From NCBI GenBank assembly GCA_945869245.1, contig CAMBOY010000004.1, forward strand, positions 1 to 28,125: a DNA stretch of 28,125 bases, in the 5' to 3' direction. The translations under genes and the position numbers were made by a program. Each line of letters begins with the position of its first letter. Position 1 is the stretch's first letter. Source of the DNA: Hydrogenophaga intermedia (GTDB taxonomy: Bacteria > Pseudomonadota > Gammaproteobacteria > Burkholderiales > Burkholderiaceae_C). The notes beneath the pieces are model-generated. The model was given only the letters and a program-made list of their open reading frames with translations, searched no databases and was not told the origin of the DNA. This document shows positions 7,657 to 15,137 of the stretch, one piece after another.

Positions 7657-8817
7657 GTGTTGTCTGTGAATCTGTTGTCGCGCGGTGTGCTGGTGGCCGC
7701 ACTCGCCTCGGTGTGGGGCTGTGGCGGTGGCGGCGGTGGTGGCTCAGACACCCCTGCGGCGTCATCCACCGCTTTGTCCCTCAGCGTGAGCAGCAGCGCG
7801 GTGGGCACCACCGCCAACGCACCGGTGAGCTTTGTTTTTCACTGGTCGCGCGATGTGGGCAGCAGCTTCACGTTGGACGATGTGCTTGTCACCGGCGGCA
7901 CGCCCGGCGAGTGGCGACAGATAGACGCCACTCGCTACGCGCTGGTGGTCACACCGCCTGAGCGCAGCAGCGGCACCATCACCGTGTCGGTAGCGGCCGG
8001 TCGGGCCAGCGACGTGGCGGGTCAGACCAATGCACTGGCCACCCAGTTGTCACAAGCCTATGACACGCGCGCGCCGGGCTGGACGCTGGTGTGGGCCGAC
8101 GAGTTCAACCTGCCCGGTTTGCCCGACGCCAGCAAATGGGACTACGACACCGAGCGCAACCGCCTGGGCTGGTACAACAACGAGCTGCAGTACTACGCCC
8201 GCGACCGTGCGCAGAACGCCCGGGTCGAGAACGGCCGCCTCATCATCACCGCGCGCAGAGAGCGCATGAGCGGCGTCCCGGACGACGGCGGCCAAGCGTT
8301 CACCTCGGCCCGTTTGGTGACACGTGGCAAAGCCGCATGGACCTATGGCTTCATGGAGGTGAGGGCCAAGCTGCCCTGCAGCCCAGGCACCTGGCCCGCC
8401 ATCTGGATGCTGGGCTCCGGCGGGCGCTGGCCAGACGACGGCGAGATCGACCTGATGGAGCAGACCGGCTGGGACAAAACCCAAGTCTTGGGCACGGTGC
8501 ACACCCGCGCGTACAACTACTTCAATGGCAGCCTGGGCGTGGGGCGCGGTGCCAGCACCCGCTTGACCGACGCGTGCACCGCTTTTCACAACTACCAAGT
8601 CACTTGGACACCACAACGCATCCAGATCGGGGTGAACGACCAGATCTTTTCGGTGTTCGACAACCCTGGCAATGGCGACCGAACGCGCTGGCCGTTCGAC
8701 CAACCGCAGTACCTGATTCTCAACATCGCCATGGGCGGCTCGCTGGGTGGATCGGTGCCCTCCACATTCACCGCCGACCAGATGGAAGTGGACTATGTGC
8801 GGGTGTATCAGCGCTGA
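7657..8817 (+). CDS. GH16 endo-beta-1,3-glucanase (laminarinase) lipoprotein with Ig-like domain
   Basis: The preferred start is the GTG at 7657, six bases after GAAAGG; it yields 386 residues and a compact signal. The frame extends to an ATG at 7618 that has no clear ribosome site. A hydrophobic segment leads to VWGC (Cys22) and a run of glycines. This is lipoprotein-like, although Trp at -2 is unusual for a lipobox. Residues about 38-134 form an Ig-like module very similar to that of the truncated gene at 1-352. Residues about 141-386 are a GH16 jelly roll with the catalytic signature GEIDLMEQ (Glu263, Asp265, Glu268). It closes the plus-strand operon 72 bases after GH30. Likely role: endo-cleavage of beta-1,3-glucan outside the cytoplasm. 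Confidence 0.9.
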   Translation: MLSVNLLSRGVLVAALASVWGCGGGGGGGSDTPAASSTALSLSVSSSAVGTTANAPVSFVFHWSRDVGSSFTLDDVLVTGGTPGEWRQIDATRYALVVTPPERSSGTITVSVAAGRASDVAGQTNALATQLSQAYDTRAPGWTLVWADEFNLPGLPDASKWDYDTERNRLGWYNNELQYYARDRAQNARVENGRLIITARRERMSGVPDDGGQAFTSARLVTRGKAAWTYGFMEVRAKLPCSPGTWPAIWMLGSGGRWPDDGEIDLMEQTGWDKTQVLGTVHTRAYNYFNGSLGVGRGASTRLTDACTAFHNYQVTWTPQRIQIGVNDQIFSVFDNPGNGDRTRWPFDQPQYLILNIAMGGSLGGSVPSTFTADQMEVDYVRVYQR

Positions 8818-8848
8818 ACACTCGTCCGACAAGTCGGGGTGATGTGAC

Positions 8849-8867
8849 GCGGGCCCCAGGGCCCCGC
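8849..8867. terminator. Candidate bidirectional hairpin between convergent operons
   Basis: A GC-only imperfect inverted repeat (GCGGGCCC facing GGGCCCCGC, one bulged base, short CA loop) sits in the 91-base gap between the convergent GH16 and MFS-GH17 genes. There is no T-tract on either strand, so termination is inferred from position and stem strength only. The remainder of the gap shows another weak repeat (GGGTG/CACCC) and no gene. Confidence 0.35.
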
Positions 8868-8908
8868 TGAGACAGCCGGGGTGATCACACACCCTGGCCT
8901 GCCCCGCC

Positions 8909-11302
8909 TTAGGCCACTGGCGGCCTGTGCTTGGGCTGTTCGTCCTTGTCCCAAAGCCCCCACTGGGCGCCCACCGCACCTTCCTGCCCCAGCTTCCAGG
9001 GTTCGTCGAAGGACGAGAAATAGAACAACTTCACCCCCTCGCGGCGACCCCACTGCTGCACATCGATGAAATAGCGCATCGCGTGGTGCGCCGACGGTTG
9101 GGCGGCGGCCACCGATTGCCCACTCCACGGCCAACCGGTTTCGGTGATGAGCACCGGTTTGTCGCCACTGGCGGCTTTCAGCAGGCCGTGCATGCGGCGC
9201 AGATACTGGGCCGCCTCGTCGATGTGCGCGCCCTCCCAGAAGGGATAACAATTGGCCAGCACCAGGTCGCAGGCGGCGGTCAGCGCGGGTCGCTCCAGGA
9301 ATTGGAAATAGGCGTCCACACAACCCACCGCCACGCCCTCGGGCACAGCGGCTTTGACACGCGCCACATAAGCCAGCAGATCGGCCTCAGGCAACTCGCC
9401 GCGCAGCAGCACCTCGTTGCCCACCACGGCGGTATCCACCAGCCCCTGTTGCGCCAGCGCAATCAGGGCCGCGATCTCGCGTTCGTTGCGTGCGAGGTCG
9501 GTGCCGATCCATGCGCCCACCATGGTCTTCAACCCCTGCTCGCGCGCCACGCGGGGAATCCACTCGTGCCCCTCGGTGCAGGCAAACGAGCGCACCCAGC
9601 GGGTGTGGGGCGCAATCCGCTCCAGCCGGCGGCGCACCTGGGCTTCGGTGAGCAGGTCGCCCGCGCGCTGTCCAGTGGTGTAGGCGCTGAAGCACAAGCC
9701 ATACATGCCGCGCTGCATCTGCTCGGCGTACTGGGCATGCACCGCCGACTCCGACACATGGGCCAAGGCCGAGGGCTCGGCGCCCGGCTGCAACAGGCCA
9801 TGGTCGGCCAGCCAGGGCCGCACGGCCGAGCCACGCCCGGCGTGTTGCGCGCGCTGCTTGCGCCGCTCCAGTTCGGCCTGCACCTCGGTGGCGCGCCGTT
9901 CGTCCAAATCGTAGGAGCGCATGATCCACATCGCCAACAAGGTGCCCACGATGGGCACACCCGAATAGAACAAGCGCAGGCCATCGACCGCGCCGTCGGG
10001 CTGTGCCGCCGCTCCGGGCGTGAAGGCCACAAACGACATGATGGCGCCGCTGAGCAAGCCCGCGATCGCAAAGCCAAACTTCACCATCCACCAGTAAATG
10101 GCGCCAAAAATGCCCTCGCGCCGTTTGCCGGTGGCCAGCTCGTCGAGGTCACACACATCGGCGGTCATCGACATCATCAGCGTGAACAAGCCACCAATGC
10201 CAAAGCTGAAGAAGGGCAGCGCGAACATGAACATCCACGGCTTGCCCGGCACCATCAAGAACCACAGCAGCACGTAGCCGATGATGGAGATGCCTTGCGA
10301 CAACATAAAGGCGTTCTTCTTGCCCATCTTGGTGGACATCCACGCCACCGTGGGAATGACCACAAAGGTGGTGATCAGCGCGCCGACGCTGCCAAACAGC
10401 GTGGGCCAGATCCAAGCCGCCGACGTGCTGCCATTGAACAGGTGGTACACCACGATGAAGAAAGAAAACGCCGCCACCGTGTTGAAGGCATTGAAGATCA
10501 GAAAGGTGGAGAAACACAGCTTGCGAAACGGCGCCGAGCCAAAAGCTTCTTTGAAGCCAGCCAGGATTTCGCGCATGCCGCCACCCAAATTGGCCCAGGT
10601 CAGTGGCACCAGGTGGGTGTCGTTGACCGTGGAGCGAATGGGCAGAAACAAGGCCGGCACCATGGCCAGGCACATGCACACCACACCCACCCACACCGCC
10701 AGCGTGCGGGTCGCGGTGTCGGCGTTGGGGAACCAGTTCGGGTCGTACATCACCACCCAGAACCAGGGCGCGATCACCCAGGCCCATTGGCCAATCCACT
10801 GCGCCACCGCCATGATGCTGGTGCGCTCATGGAAGTCGTCGCTCATCTCGTAGCCCATGGCCACATAGGGAATGCTGAAGAGCGTCAGGCCAGCGTAGAA
10901 GACAAAGCTCCACGCCAAGAAGTAGAAGAAGTTGTAGGTGATGCCGCTCTCGCGCTCGAGCTGCCACATGGCCACAAAGCTGATGCCCATGACGATGGCG
11001 CCGATGAACACATACAAATGGCGCCGCCCCCAGCGCGAGCGGGTGTTGTCGGAGATAAACCCCATGATCGGGTCGGTCACCGAATCGAAGACCCGGGGCA
11101 GAAAGAACAAGATGCCCCACATCCAGCCCGGGAAGCCCAGGTCTTGGACCAGCACCACCATAAAAATACCCAAGGCGGCGGGAAACATTTGGTTGGCCAA
11201 CATGCCCACACCAAATGCCACTTTGTGGCGAAACGGTACCCGGTGGCGTGCCGTGGCGGGCGGGGTGCTCGGGCTCGATGGATCGGTGGCGCTGCGGGTC
11301 AT
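8909..11302 (-). CDS. MFS/GPH sugar transporter fused to a cytoplasmic GH17 domain
   Basis: One uninterrupted frame encodes 797 residues from the ATG at 11302, which has GGAG 11 bases upstream. A GTG at 11359 would overlap the preceding gene and has no such site. Residues about 26-461 are a 12-helix sugar:cation symporter resembling the GPH family (MelB/YicJ-like): the loop DSVTDPIMGFISDNTRSRWGRR after helix 2 is typical, as is a second conserved region DVCDLDELATGKRREG. A charged linker (about 462-525, ELERRKQRAQ) leads to a complete GH17 domain (about 530-790) with AVVGNE (Glu630) and LITETGW (Glu721) in place. Since both ends of such transporters face the cytoplasm, the hydrolase should sit at the inner mouth of the channel and act on incoming glucan oligosaccharides. 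Its GH17 part is closest to the separate GH17 at 12336-13355, suggesting duplication. It is the last gene of the minus-strand operon. Confidence 0.9.
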   Translation of the reverse strand: MTRSATDPSSPSTPPATARHRVPFRHKVAFGVGMLANQMFPAALGIFMVVLVQDLGFPGWMWGILFFLPRVFDSVTDPIMGFISDNTRSRWGRRHLYVFIGAIVMGISFVAMWQLERESGITYNFFYFLAWSFVFYAGLTLFSIPYVAMGYEMSDDFHERTSIMAVAQWIGQWAWVIAPWFWVVMYDPNWFPNADTATRTLAVWVGVVCMCLAMVPALFLPIRSTVNDTHLVPLTWANLGGGMREILAGFKEAFGSAPFRKLCFSTFLIFNAFNTVAAFSFFIVVYHLFNGSTSAAWIWPTLFGSVGALITTFVVIPTVAWMSTKMGKKNAFMLSQGISIIGYVLLWFLMVPGKPWMFMFALPFFSFGIGGLFTLMMSMTADVCDLDELATGKRREGIFGAIYWWMVKFGFAIAGLLSGAIMSFVAFTPGAAAQPDGAVDGLRLFYSGVPIVGTLLAMWIMRSYDLDERRATEVQAELERRKQRAQHAGRGSAVRPWLADHGLLQPGAEPSALAHVSESAVHAQYAEQMQRGMYGLCFSAYTTGQRAGDLLTEAQVRRRLERIAPHTRWVRSFACTEGHEWIPRVAREQGLKTMVGAWIGTDLARNEREIAALIALAQQGLVDTAVVGNEVLLRGELPEADLLAYVARVKAAVPEGVAVGCVDAYFQFLERPALTAACDLVLANCYPFWEGAHIDEAAQYLRRMHGLLKAASGDKPVLITETGWPWSGQSVAAAQPSAHHAMRYFIDVQQWGRREGVKLFYFSSFDEPWKLGQEGAVGAQWGLWDKDEQPKHRPPVA

Positions 11303-11345
11303 GGTGGGCGTGTCTCCGTGTGTGGTTCTGCGATGCCGGTGGGGA

Positions 11346-12317
11346 TCAGTCGGGTGCACCCGCCAGAGCCGGCTCTCGGGGGTCTTGGGTGCATGTCCAG
11401 TGGGCGTACAGCTCTTGCATCACGCGCTTGGGGCGGCGGTCGACGGTAAACAAGCCCCAATGTTTCTCGGGCTCCATCGTGTCCGGCGAGCCTTTCCAGG
11501 GTTCGTCAAAAGCTTCAAACACAAAGCACAACACGCCTGCGGCGGCGGTCCACGCCATCAAGTCGCGGTAGTAAATCGCCTGCACGTCTTCCACCGCGTG
11601 CTCGGCGTGCATGCCGCGCCCATTGCTCTGGGTGCACCACCCGGCTTCGGTGATCACCACTGGCTTGTCGGGATACACACTGGCCACCCCAGCGACATTC
11701 TGTTGGGTGTAGGCCAGCGCCTCGTGAATGGGTTTGTACTCCCACACTGGGTAGGTGTGCACCGAGATGAAATCCAGCTCGGCCCCCAGTGGCTTGAGCT
11801 TGTCGTGCCAGGGCACATAGTTTTCACAAAAGGTCACCGGCTGGCTCAAGCGCGCTTTGACCCAGCGCACGTGCTCGATCATCTGCTCCACCGGCACCAG
11901 GTGGTCGGTCCAGTCCACGGTCGCTTCGTTGCCCACAGCCACGCTGAACACGGTGTCGGCGTGGCGGTTGGCCAGGCGCACCAAGCGCTCCAACTCGGCG
12001 CGGTTCTCGCGCCTGTTGTGCTCCAGTTGTTCGTCCGGGTAGCAACCGCCCCAAGGGCAGCCCGGGTTGTTGGTTTCAGCGCCCAGGTAGGCGCCCAGCA
12101 TCACCCGCAAGGGCAAGCGGTCTTCGCGAATGACCTGCAGCACACGCTCGGCGTGGGGGCTGCAATCGTAGAGGCGCAGCAGCTGCCAGTGCTGAGCCAA
12201 GAGGTGCAGGTCTTGGCGGATCTGCTCGACGCTCGGATAGGTTCGCGCGTCGGGGCTTTGGCCCTCGCGGTAGCCGGAATAACAAATGGCGTTGCCAAGA
12301 GGAAGTGTGATACGCAT
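11346..12317 (-). CDS. GH17 beta-1,3-glucanase-like enzyme, no signal peptide
   Basis: The ATG at 12317 gives 323 residues (MRITLPLGNAICYSGYREG); a GTG two codons earlier is possible, and neither has a strong ribosome site. The whole protein is a GH17 barrel with AVGNE (Glu131, acid/base) and VITEAGW (Glu224, nucleophile). The segment YREGQSPD, following the first strand, parallels the lipoprotein GH17 at 4433 rather than its two operon neighbours. There is no signal peptide and no extra domain, so it should act in the cytoplasm. It lies 18 bases after the preceding GH17 gene and 43 bases before the transporter fusion. GH17 includes endo-beta-1,3-glucanases and beta-1,3-glucan transferases; which reaction applies here is not visible. 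Confidence 0.88.
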   Translation of the reverse strand: MRITLPLGNAICYSGYREGQSPDARTYPSVEQIRQDLHLLAQHWQLLRLYDCSPHAERVLQVIREDRLPLRVMLGAYLGAETNNPGCPWGGCYPDEQLEHNRRENRAELERLVRLANRHADTVFSVAVGNEATVDWTDHLVPVEQMIEHVRWVKARLSQPVTFCENYVPWHDKLKPLGAELDFISVHTYPVWEYKPIHEALAYTQQNVAGVASVYPDKPVVITEAGWCTQSNGRGMHAEHAVEDVQAIYYRDLMAWTAAAGVLCFVFEAFDEPWKGSPDTMEPEKHWGLFTVDRRPKRVMQELYAHWTCTQDPREPALAGAPD

Positions 12318-12335
12318 GGTCACTTGCAGATGGAG

Positions 12336-13355
12336 TCAAAAAGAAACAAATTTGGGCTGACCGTGCTGGTCCCACAGGCCCCAGAACGCACCCACGTCGC
12401 CTTCCGCGCCGACTTTCCAGCCCTCGTCAAAAGCGGCAAAGTGAAACCACTCAATGCCTTCGGCCTGCGCCCAGGCGGCGGTGTCGACAAAGTAGCGCAT
12501 GGCGGACTCGGTGCCGGGCAGCGCGCCCTGGAAGGCGCTGCCTTGATCGGGCCAGCCGGTCTCGCTGATGACGACCCGCTTGCCCGGCGCCACCGCGCGC
12601 ACCCGCGCCAGCATGGACTGCATATAAGGCACAGCGTGCTCGCGTGGGCAGCCTTCCCAGAAGGGGTAGCAGTTGGTCATGATCACGTCGCACGCGGCGG
12701 TGATGCGCGGGTGCTTTTCAAACAAGAAGTAGGCGTCGACATACCCCACCGGCACGCCGGGCAACGCGTCTTTGACGCGCTGTATACAGGCTAGCAGCTC
12801 GTCTTCGCTCAGGTCTTCGCGCAACAGCACCTCGTTGCCGACCGCCACCACATCGGCGTGGCCGGCCTTGGCAACAGCGATCACGCCGTCGATCTCCCGG
12901 GCGTTGATGTCGCGGTCGGTGCCCAGCCACGCCCCCACCAGGGTCTTGAGCCCCATGGCGTGCGCCAAGCCCGGCGTCTGCTCGTGGCCGTCGGTGCAGG
13001 AAAACGTCCGCACCCAGCGGGTGTGGGGGCGCACGATGGCCAGCCGCTCGCGGATTTGCTCGGCGCCGATCTGCGAACCCGGCTGCTGCCCGTCCAGATA
13101 GGGGCTAAAGCACACACCGTGAATGCCTTGTTCAAGAGTGGATCGAAACACCGCGTCCAGCCGTGTGCGCTCGGCCGGGGCCAGCGGCGGTTCGGGTGGT
13201 GCTGCTGCGCCCGCACCCGGTGTGAAAGGCAGGGCGCCAGGGGCGCCTGCAACACCCGACGGGTGGGCGCCGCCAGCGGCGAAGGCGGGCACCCAGGCTT
13301 GCGAGCCGGTGTGGCCCGCGGGGCGCACATCGGTGCCCGGCACTGTGTTCGTCAT
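12336..13355 (-). CDS. GH17 beta-1,3-glucanase-like enzyme with disordered N-terminal extension
   Basis: This is a 339-residue protein starting at an ATG with AGGAG 8 bases upstream. Residues 1-60 are rich in Ala, Gly and Pro and look disordered; they do not form a signal peptide. The GH17 domain follows from about 75, with AVGNE (Glu175) and VISETGW (Glu265), and ends in a Trp/Asp-rich FWGLWDQHGQPK motif. It is clearly the closest relative in the window of the GH17 half of the MFS fusion (shared PHTRWVR, CYPFWEG and FWGLWD/QWGLWD motifs). Together they look like a duplication in which one copy became attached to the transporter. It should act on imported oligosaccharides in the cytoplasm. 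Confidence 0.88.
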   Translation of the reverse strand: MTNTVPGTDVRPAGHTGSQAWVPAFAAGGAHPSGVAGAPGALPFTPGAGAAAPPEPPLAPAERTRLDAVFRSTLEQGIHGVCFSPYLDGQQPGSQIGAEQIRERLAIVRPHTRWVRTFSCTDGHEQTPGLAHAMGLKTLVGAWLGTDRDINAREIDGVIAVAKAGHADVVAVGNEVLLREDLSEDELLACIQRVKDALPGVPVGYVDAYFLFEKHPRITAACDVIMTNCYPFWEGCPREHAVPYMQSMLARVRAVAPGKRVVISETGWPDQGSAFQGALPGTESAMRYFVDTAAWAQAEGIEWFHFAAFDEGWKVGAEGDVGAFWGLWDQHGQPKFVSF

Positions 13356-13391
13356 GACATGGTCTCCTGCTGAGGGTGTTTGGCGCTGCGC

Positions 13392-14312
13392 TCAGTTGTG
13401 GCGCTCGGACACATGGTCGGGTTCCCACGGCATGACGCCGGGTCCTCGCGGCGTCGGCTCGCCGTAGCCGCCAACCTTGTCGTACGCCCGCACATAGTCG
13501 ACCACCAGCTCGGCGGGGAAGCGGGTCTGGGCATCGGGCAAGCCCGGGAAGTTGCCCCCCACCGCCACGTTCATGAGCAGGTAAAACGGTTGATCAAATG
13601 GCGCTGGCCAGGGGTTGAGGTCGGCCTCACTGGCCGCTTGCACCCCTTGGCCGTCGGCCACTTGGGAACAACTCCACCAGTGGCGGTAGCTGCAGGTCTG
13701 CACCGCGTCGACAAAAAAGCGGATTTCGCCTGGCTCCCATTCCACCGCATAGGTGTGCCAATCCGACACCAAACGCTCGTCCGGCAGGGCGTATGTGGTG
13801 GTGATCAGCGAACGGTGGGGGGCGCTCGACCCAAAATGGATCGAGTTGAGCACCTCGTGCGGCCGCTCGCCCGCAATCTCCATCAAGTCGATCTCGCCGC
13901 TGGCGGCCCAGCCCCCATAGCGATCGTCCACCGGCAGCATCCACAGCGCCGGCCACAAACCCTTGCCCCAGGGCACACGCGCCCGGATTTCGACACGGCC
14001 ATAGCGCTTGGCAAACAACACCGTGCCGTCGCGCTTCTTGGTTTTTAAACGCGCCGAGGTGTAGCCACAGCCATGCATGGGCGCACGCACGGCGCGGATG
14101 TGCACACAGCTGTCGGCCACCACCACGTTTTCCGGATCGGCGGTGTAGTACTGCAGCTCCTCATTGCCCCAGCCCGGCACCCAGACGTGGTTTCTGTAGT
14201 CAAAAAATCCATTGCCAAGGTCAAAGTCCCATTTGCTGCGGTCCACGGCATCGCCGTCGAATTCGTCGGCCCACACCAGCGTCCAAACAGGGCGTTGCGG
14301 GTCTGAAGTCAT
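13392..14312 (-). CDS. GH16 beta-glucanase, no signal peptide
   Basis: The start ATG at 14312 has GGAG 9 bases upstream. The frame is open to 14450, but that extension lacks a ribosome site and would overlap the 5' leader. The 306-residue product begins directly with the GH16 fold (VWTLVWADEFDG) and carries GEIDLMEI (Glu140, Asp142, Glu145), the catalytic signature of laminarinase-type GH16 enzymes. The N-terminus (MTSDPQRPVW) is not a signal peptide, so an endo-acting family seems to be placed in the cytoplasm, which is unusual. It is the first gene of the minus-strand operon, 36 bases before the GH17 gene. Export by a non-Sec route or lysis cannot be excluded. Confidence 0.88.
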   Translation of the reverse strand: MTSDPQRPVWTLVWADEFDGDAVDRSKWDFDLGNGFFDYRNHVWVPGWGNEELQYYTADPENVVVADSCVHIRAVRAPMHGCGYTSARLKTKKRDGTVLFAKRYGRVEIRARVPWGKGLWPALWMLPVDDRYGGWAASGEIDLMEIAGERPHEVLNSIHFGSSAPHRSLITTTYALPDERLVSDWHTYAVEWEPGEIRFFVDAVQTCSYRHWWSCSQVADGQGVQAASEADLNPWPAPFDQPFYLLMNVAVGGNFPGLPDAQTRFPAELVVDYVRAYDKVGGYGEPTPRGPGVMPWEPDHVSERHN

Positions 14313-14428
14313 GCTGTCTGTCTCCAAGAGAGATGGGGGTGGATCGCGCCACGACGGATCGGGCCGCTGGTTCGGCGCACCCGACGCACACGCACCGGTG
14401 TGCACCGGCTGGCGGCACAAGCCCACAG

Positions 14429-14456
14429 CGGCCGTCGCACACAGGGGCAACGGCCG
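14429..14456 (-). other. Hairpin in the 5' leader of the minus-strand glucan operon
   Basis: CGGCCGT and ACGGCCG form a perfect 7-bp stem with a 14-base loop, starting about a dozen bases after the predicted transcription start. It could stabilise the 5' end of the mRNA. The rest of the leader (14313-14428) shows nothing else that I recognise. Confidence 0.3.
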
Positions 14457-14459
14457 TTA

Positions 14460-14473
14460 TGAAAGCGCTTTCA
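14460..14473 (-). promoter_or_regulatory. LacI-type operator of the minus-strand glucan operon
   Basis: A perfect palindrome TGAAAGCGCTTTCA covers the predicted transcription start, 148 bases upstream of the GH16 start. It is identical to the operators at 2862 and 2972 and sits one base after the -10 box, exactly as in the plus-strand operon. Confidence 0.8.
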
Positions 14474-14474
14474 G

Positions 14475-14503
14475 ATTTTGCAGAAGCCCGCCCGCGCTGT
14501 CAA
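14475..14503 (-). promoter_or_regulatory. Promoter of the GH16-GH17-GH17-MFS/GH17 operon
   Basis: On the minus strand a perfect TTGACA (14503-14498) is followed after exactly 17 bases by CAAAAT (14480-14475, 4/6 to consensus). The operator begins two bases downstream. This is the best sigma-70 promoter in the window. Confidence 0.7.
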
Positions 14504-14538
14504 TTTAGGGTAAGCGCTAAGACGCGCGCGGCGCGGCC

Positions 14539-14555
14539 GGCGCTTAGCCTGCGCC
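14539..14555 (-). terminator. Weak hairpin directly after trpG
   Basis: GGCGC and GCGCC form a 5-bp stem with a 7-base loop immediately after the trpG stop codon. GC-rich sequence follows but no T-tract. Some stop is expected here because the glucan operon promoter begins only about 50 bases further on, but the element is weak by itself. Confidence 0.3.
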
Positions 14556-15137
14556 TCAGTGCGACCGCAAAAAATTCTTCAGCATCGCGTGGCCGTGCTC
14601 GGTCAGGATGCTTTCGGGGTGGAACTGCACGCCTTCGATGGCCAAGGTCTTGTGCTTCACCCCCATGATCTCGCCGTCGTCGGTCCAGGCGGTCACGGTG
14701 AGGCAGTCCGGGCAGCTCGCGCGCTCAATCGCCAGCGAGTGGTAGCGGTTGACCGTGAACTGCGCGGGCAAATCGGCGAACACGCCCTCTTGCGTGGTGG
14801 TGATGACACTGGTCTTGCCGTGCATCAGTTCCTGCGCCCGGACAATGTGACCGCCAAAAGCCGCGCCAATGCTCTGGTGGCCCAGGCACACGCCCAGGAT
14901 GGGCAGTTTGCCGGCGAAGTGCTGGATCGCGGCGACCGACACACCGGCTTCGGCCGGCGAGCAGGGGCCTGGCGAAATGACGAGCCGGTCAATCCACCCG
15001 GCGTCCAGGCGCCGCTGGATCTCGTCGACGGTGATCTCGTCGTTGCGCACCACGGTCACCTCGGCACCCAATTCACCGAAGTACTGCACGATGTTGAAGG
15101 TGAACGAGTCGTAGTTGTCGATCATCAAGAGTTTCAT
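14556..15137 (-). CDS. trpG: Anthranilate synthase component II, glutamine amidotransferase
   Basis: This 193-residue class I glutamine amidotransferase supplies ammonia from glutamine to TrpE for anthranilate synthesis, the first step of the tryptophan pathway. Visible motifs are MIDNYDSFTFN at the N-terminus, ISPGPCSP (54-61), the nucleophile loop GVCLGHQ (Cys84), HGKTS and the catalytic pair in FHPES (His173, Glu175). Its ATG overlaps the stop of the chorismate mutase gene by 4 bases, so translation is coupled. In many proteobacteria the same subunit also serves 4-aminobenzoate synthesis; no pab gene is seen here. trpD does not follow; the glucan operon does. Confidence 0.96.
   Translation of the reverse strand: MKLLMIDNYDSFTFNIVQYFGELGAEVTVVRNDEITVDEIQRRLDAGWIDRLVISPGPCSPAEAGVSVAAIQHFAGKLPILGVCLGHQSIGAAFGGHIVRAQELMHGKTSVITTTQEGVFADLPAQFTVNRYHSLAIERASCPDCLTVTAWTDDGEIMGVKHKTLAIEGVQFHPESILTEHGHAMLKNFLRSH

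Noticed and set aside
11303..11359. GTG start at 11359 extending the MFS-GH17 protein by 19 residues
   Set aside because: It overlaps the upstream GH17 gene, has no ribosome site and gives a His/Arg-rich tail; the ATG at 11302 has GGAG at suitable distance.
8927..11449. Plus-strand open frame of 840 codons opposite the MFS-GH17 gene
   Set aside because: It lies entirely antisense to a protein with clear transporter and GH17 motifs, is rich in His/Arg/Gly as expected for a GC-rich shadow frame, and has no recognisable domain.
14511..14520. TAAGCGCTAA upstream of the minus-strand promoter as a second operator
   Set aside because: Only the central AAGCGCT resembles the operator; the outer bases do not match and the palindrome is imperfect.
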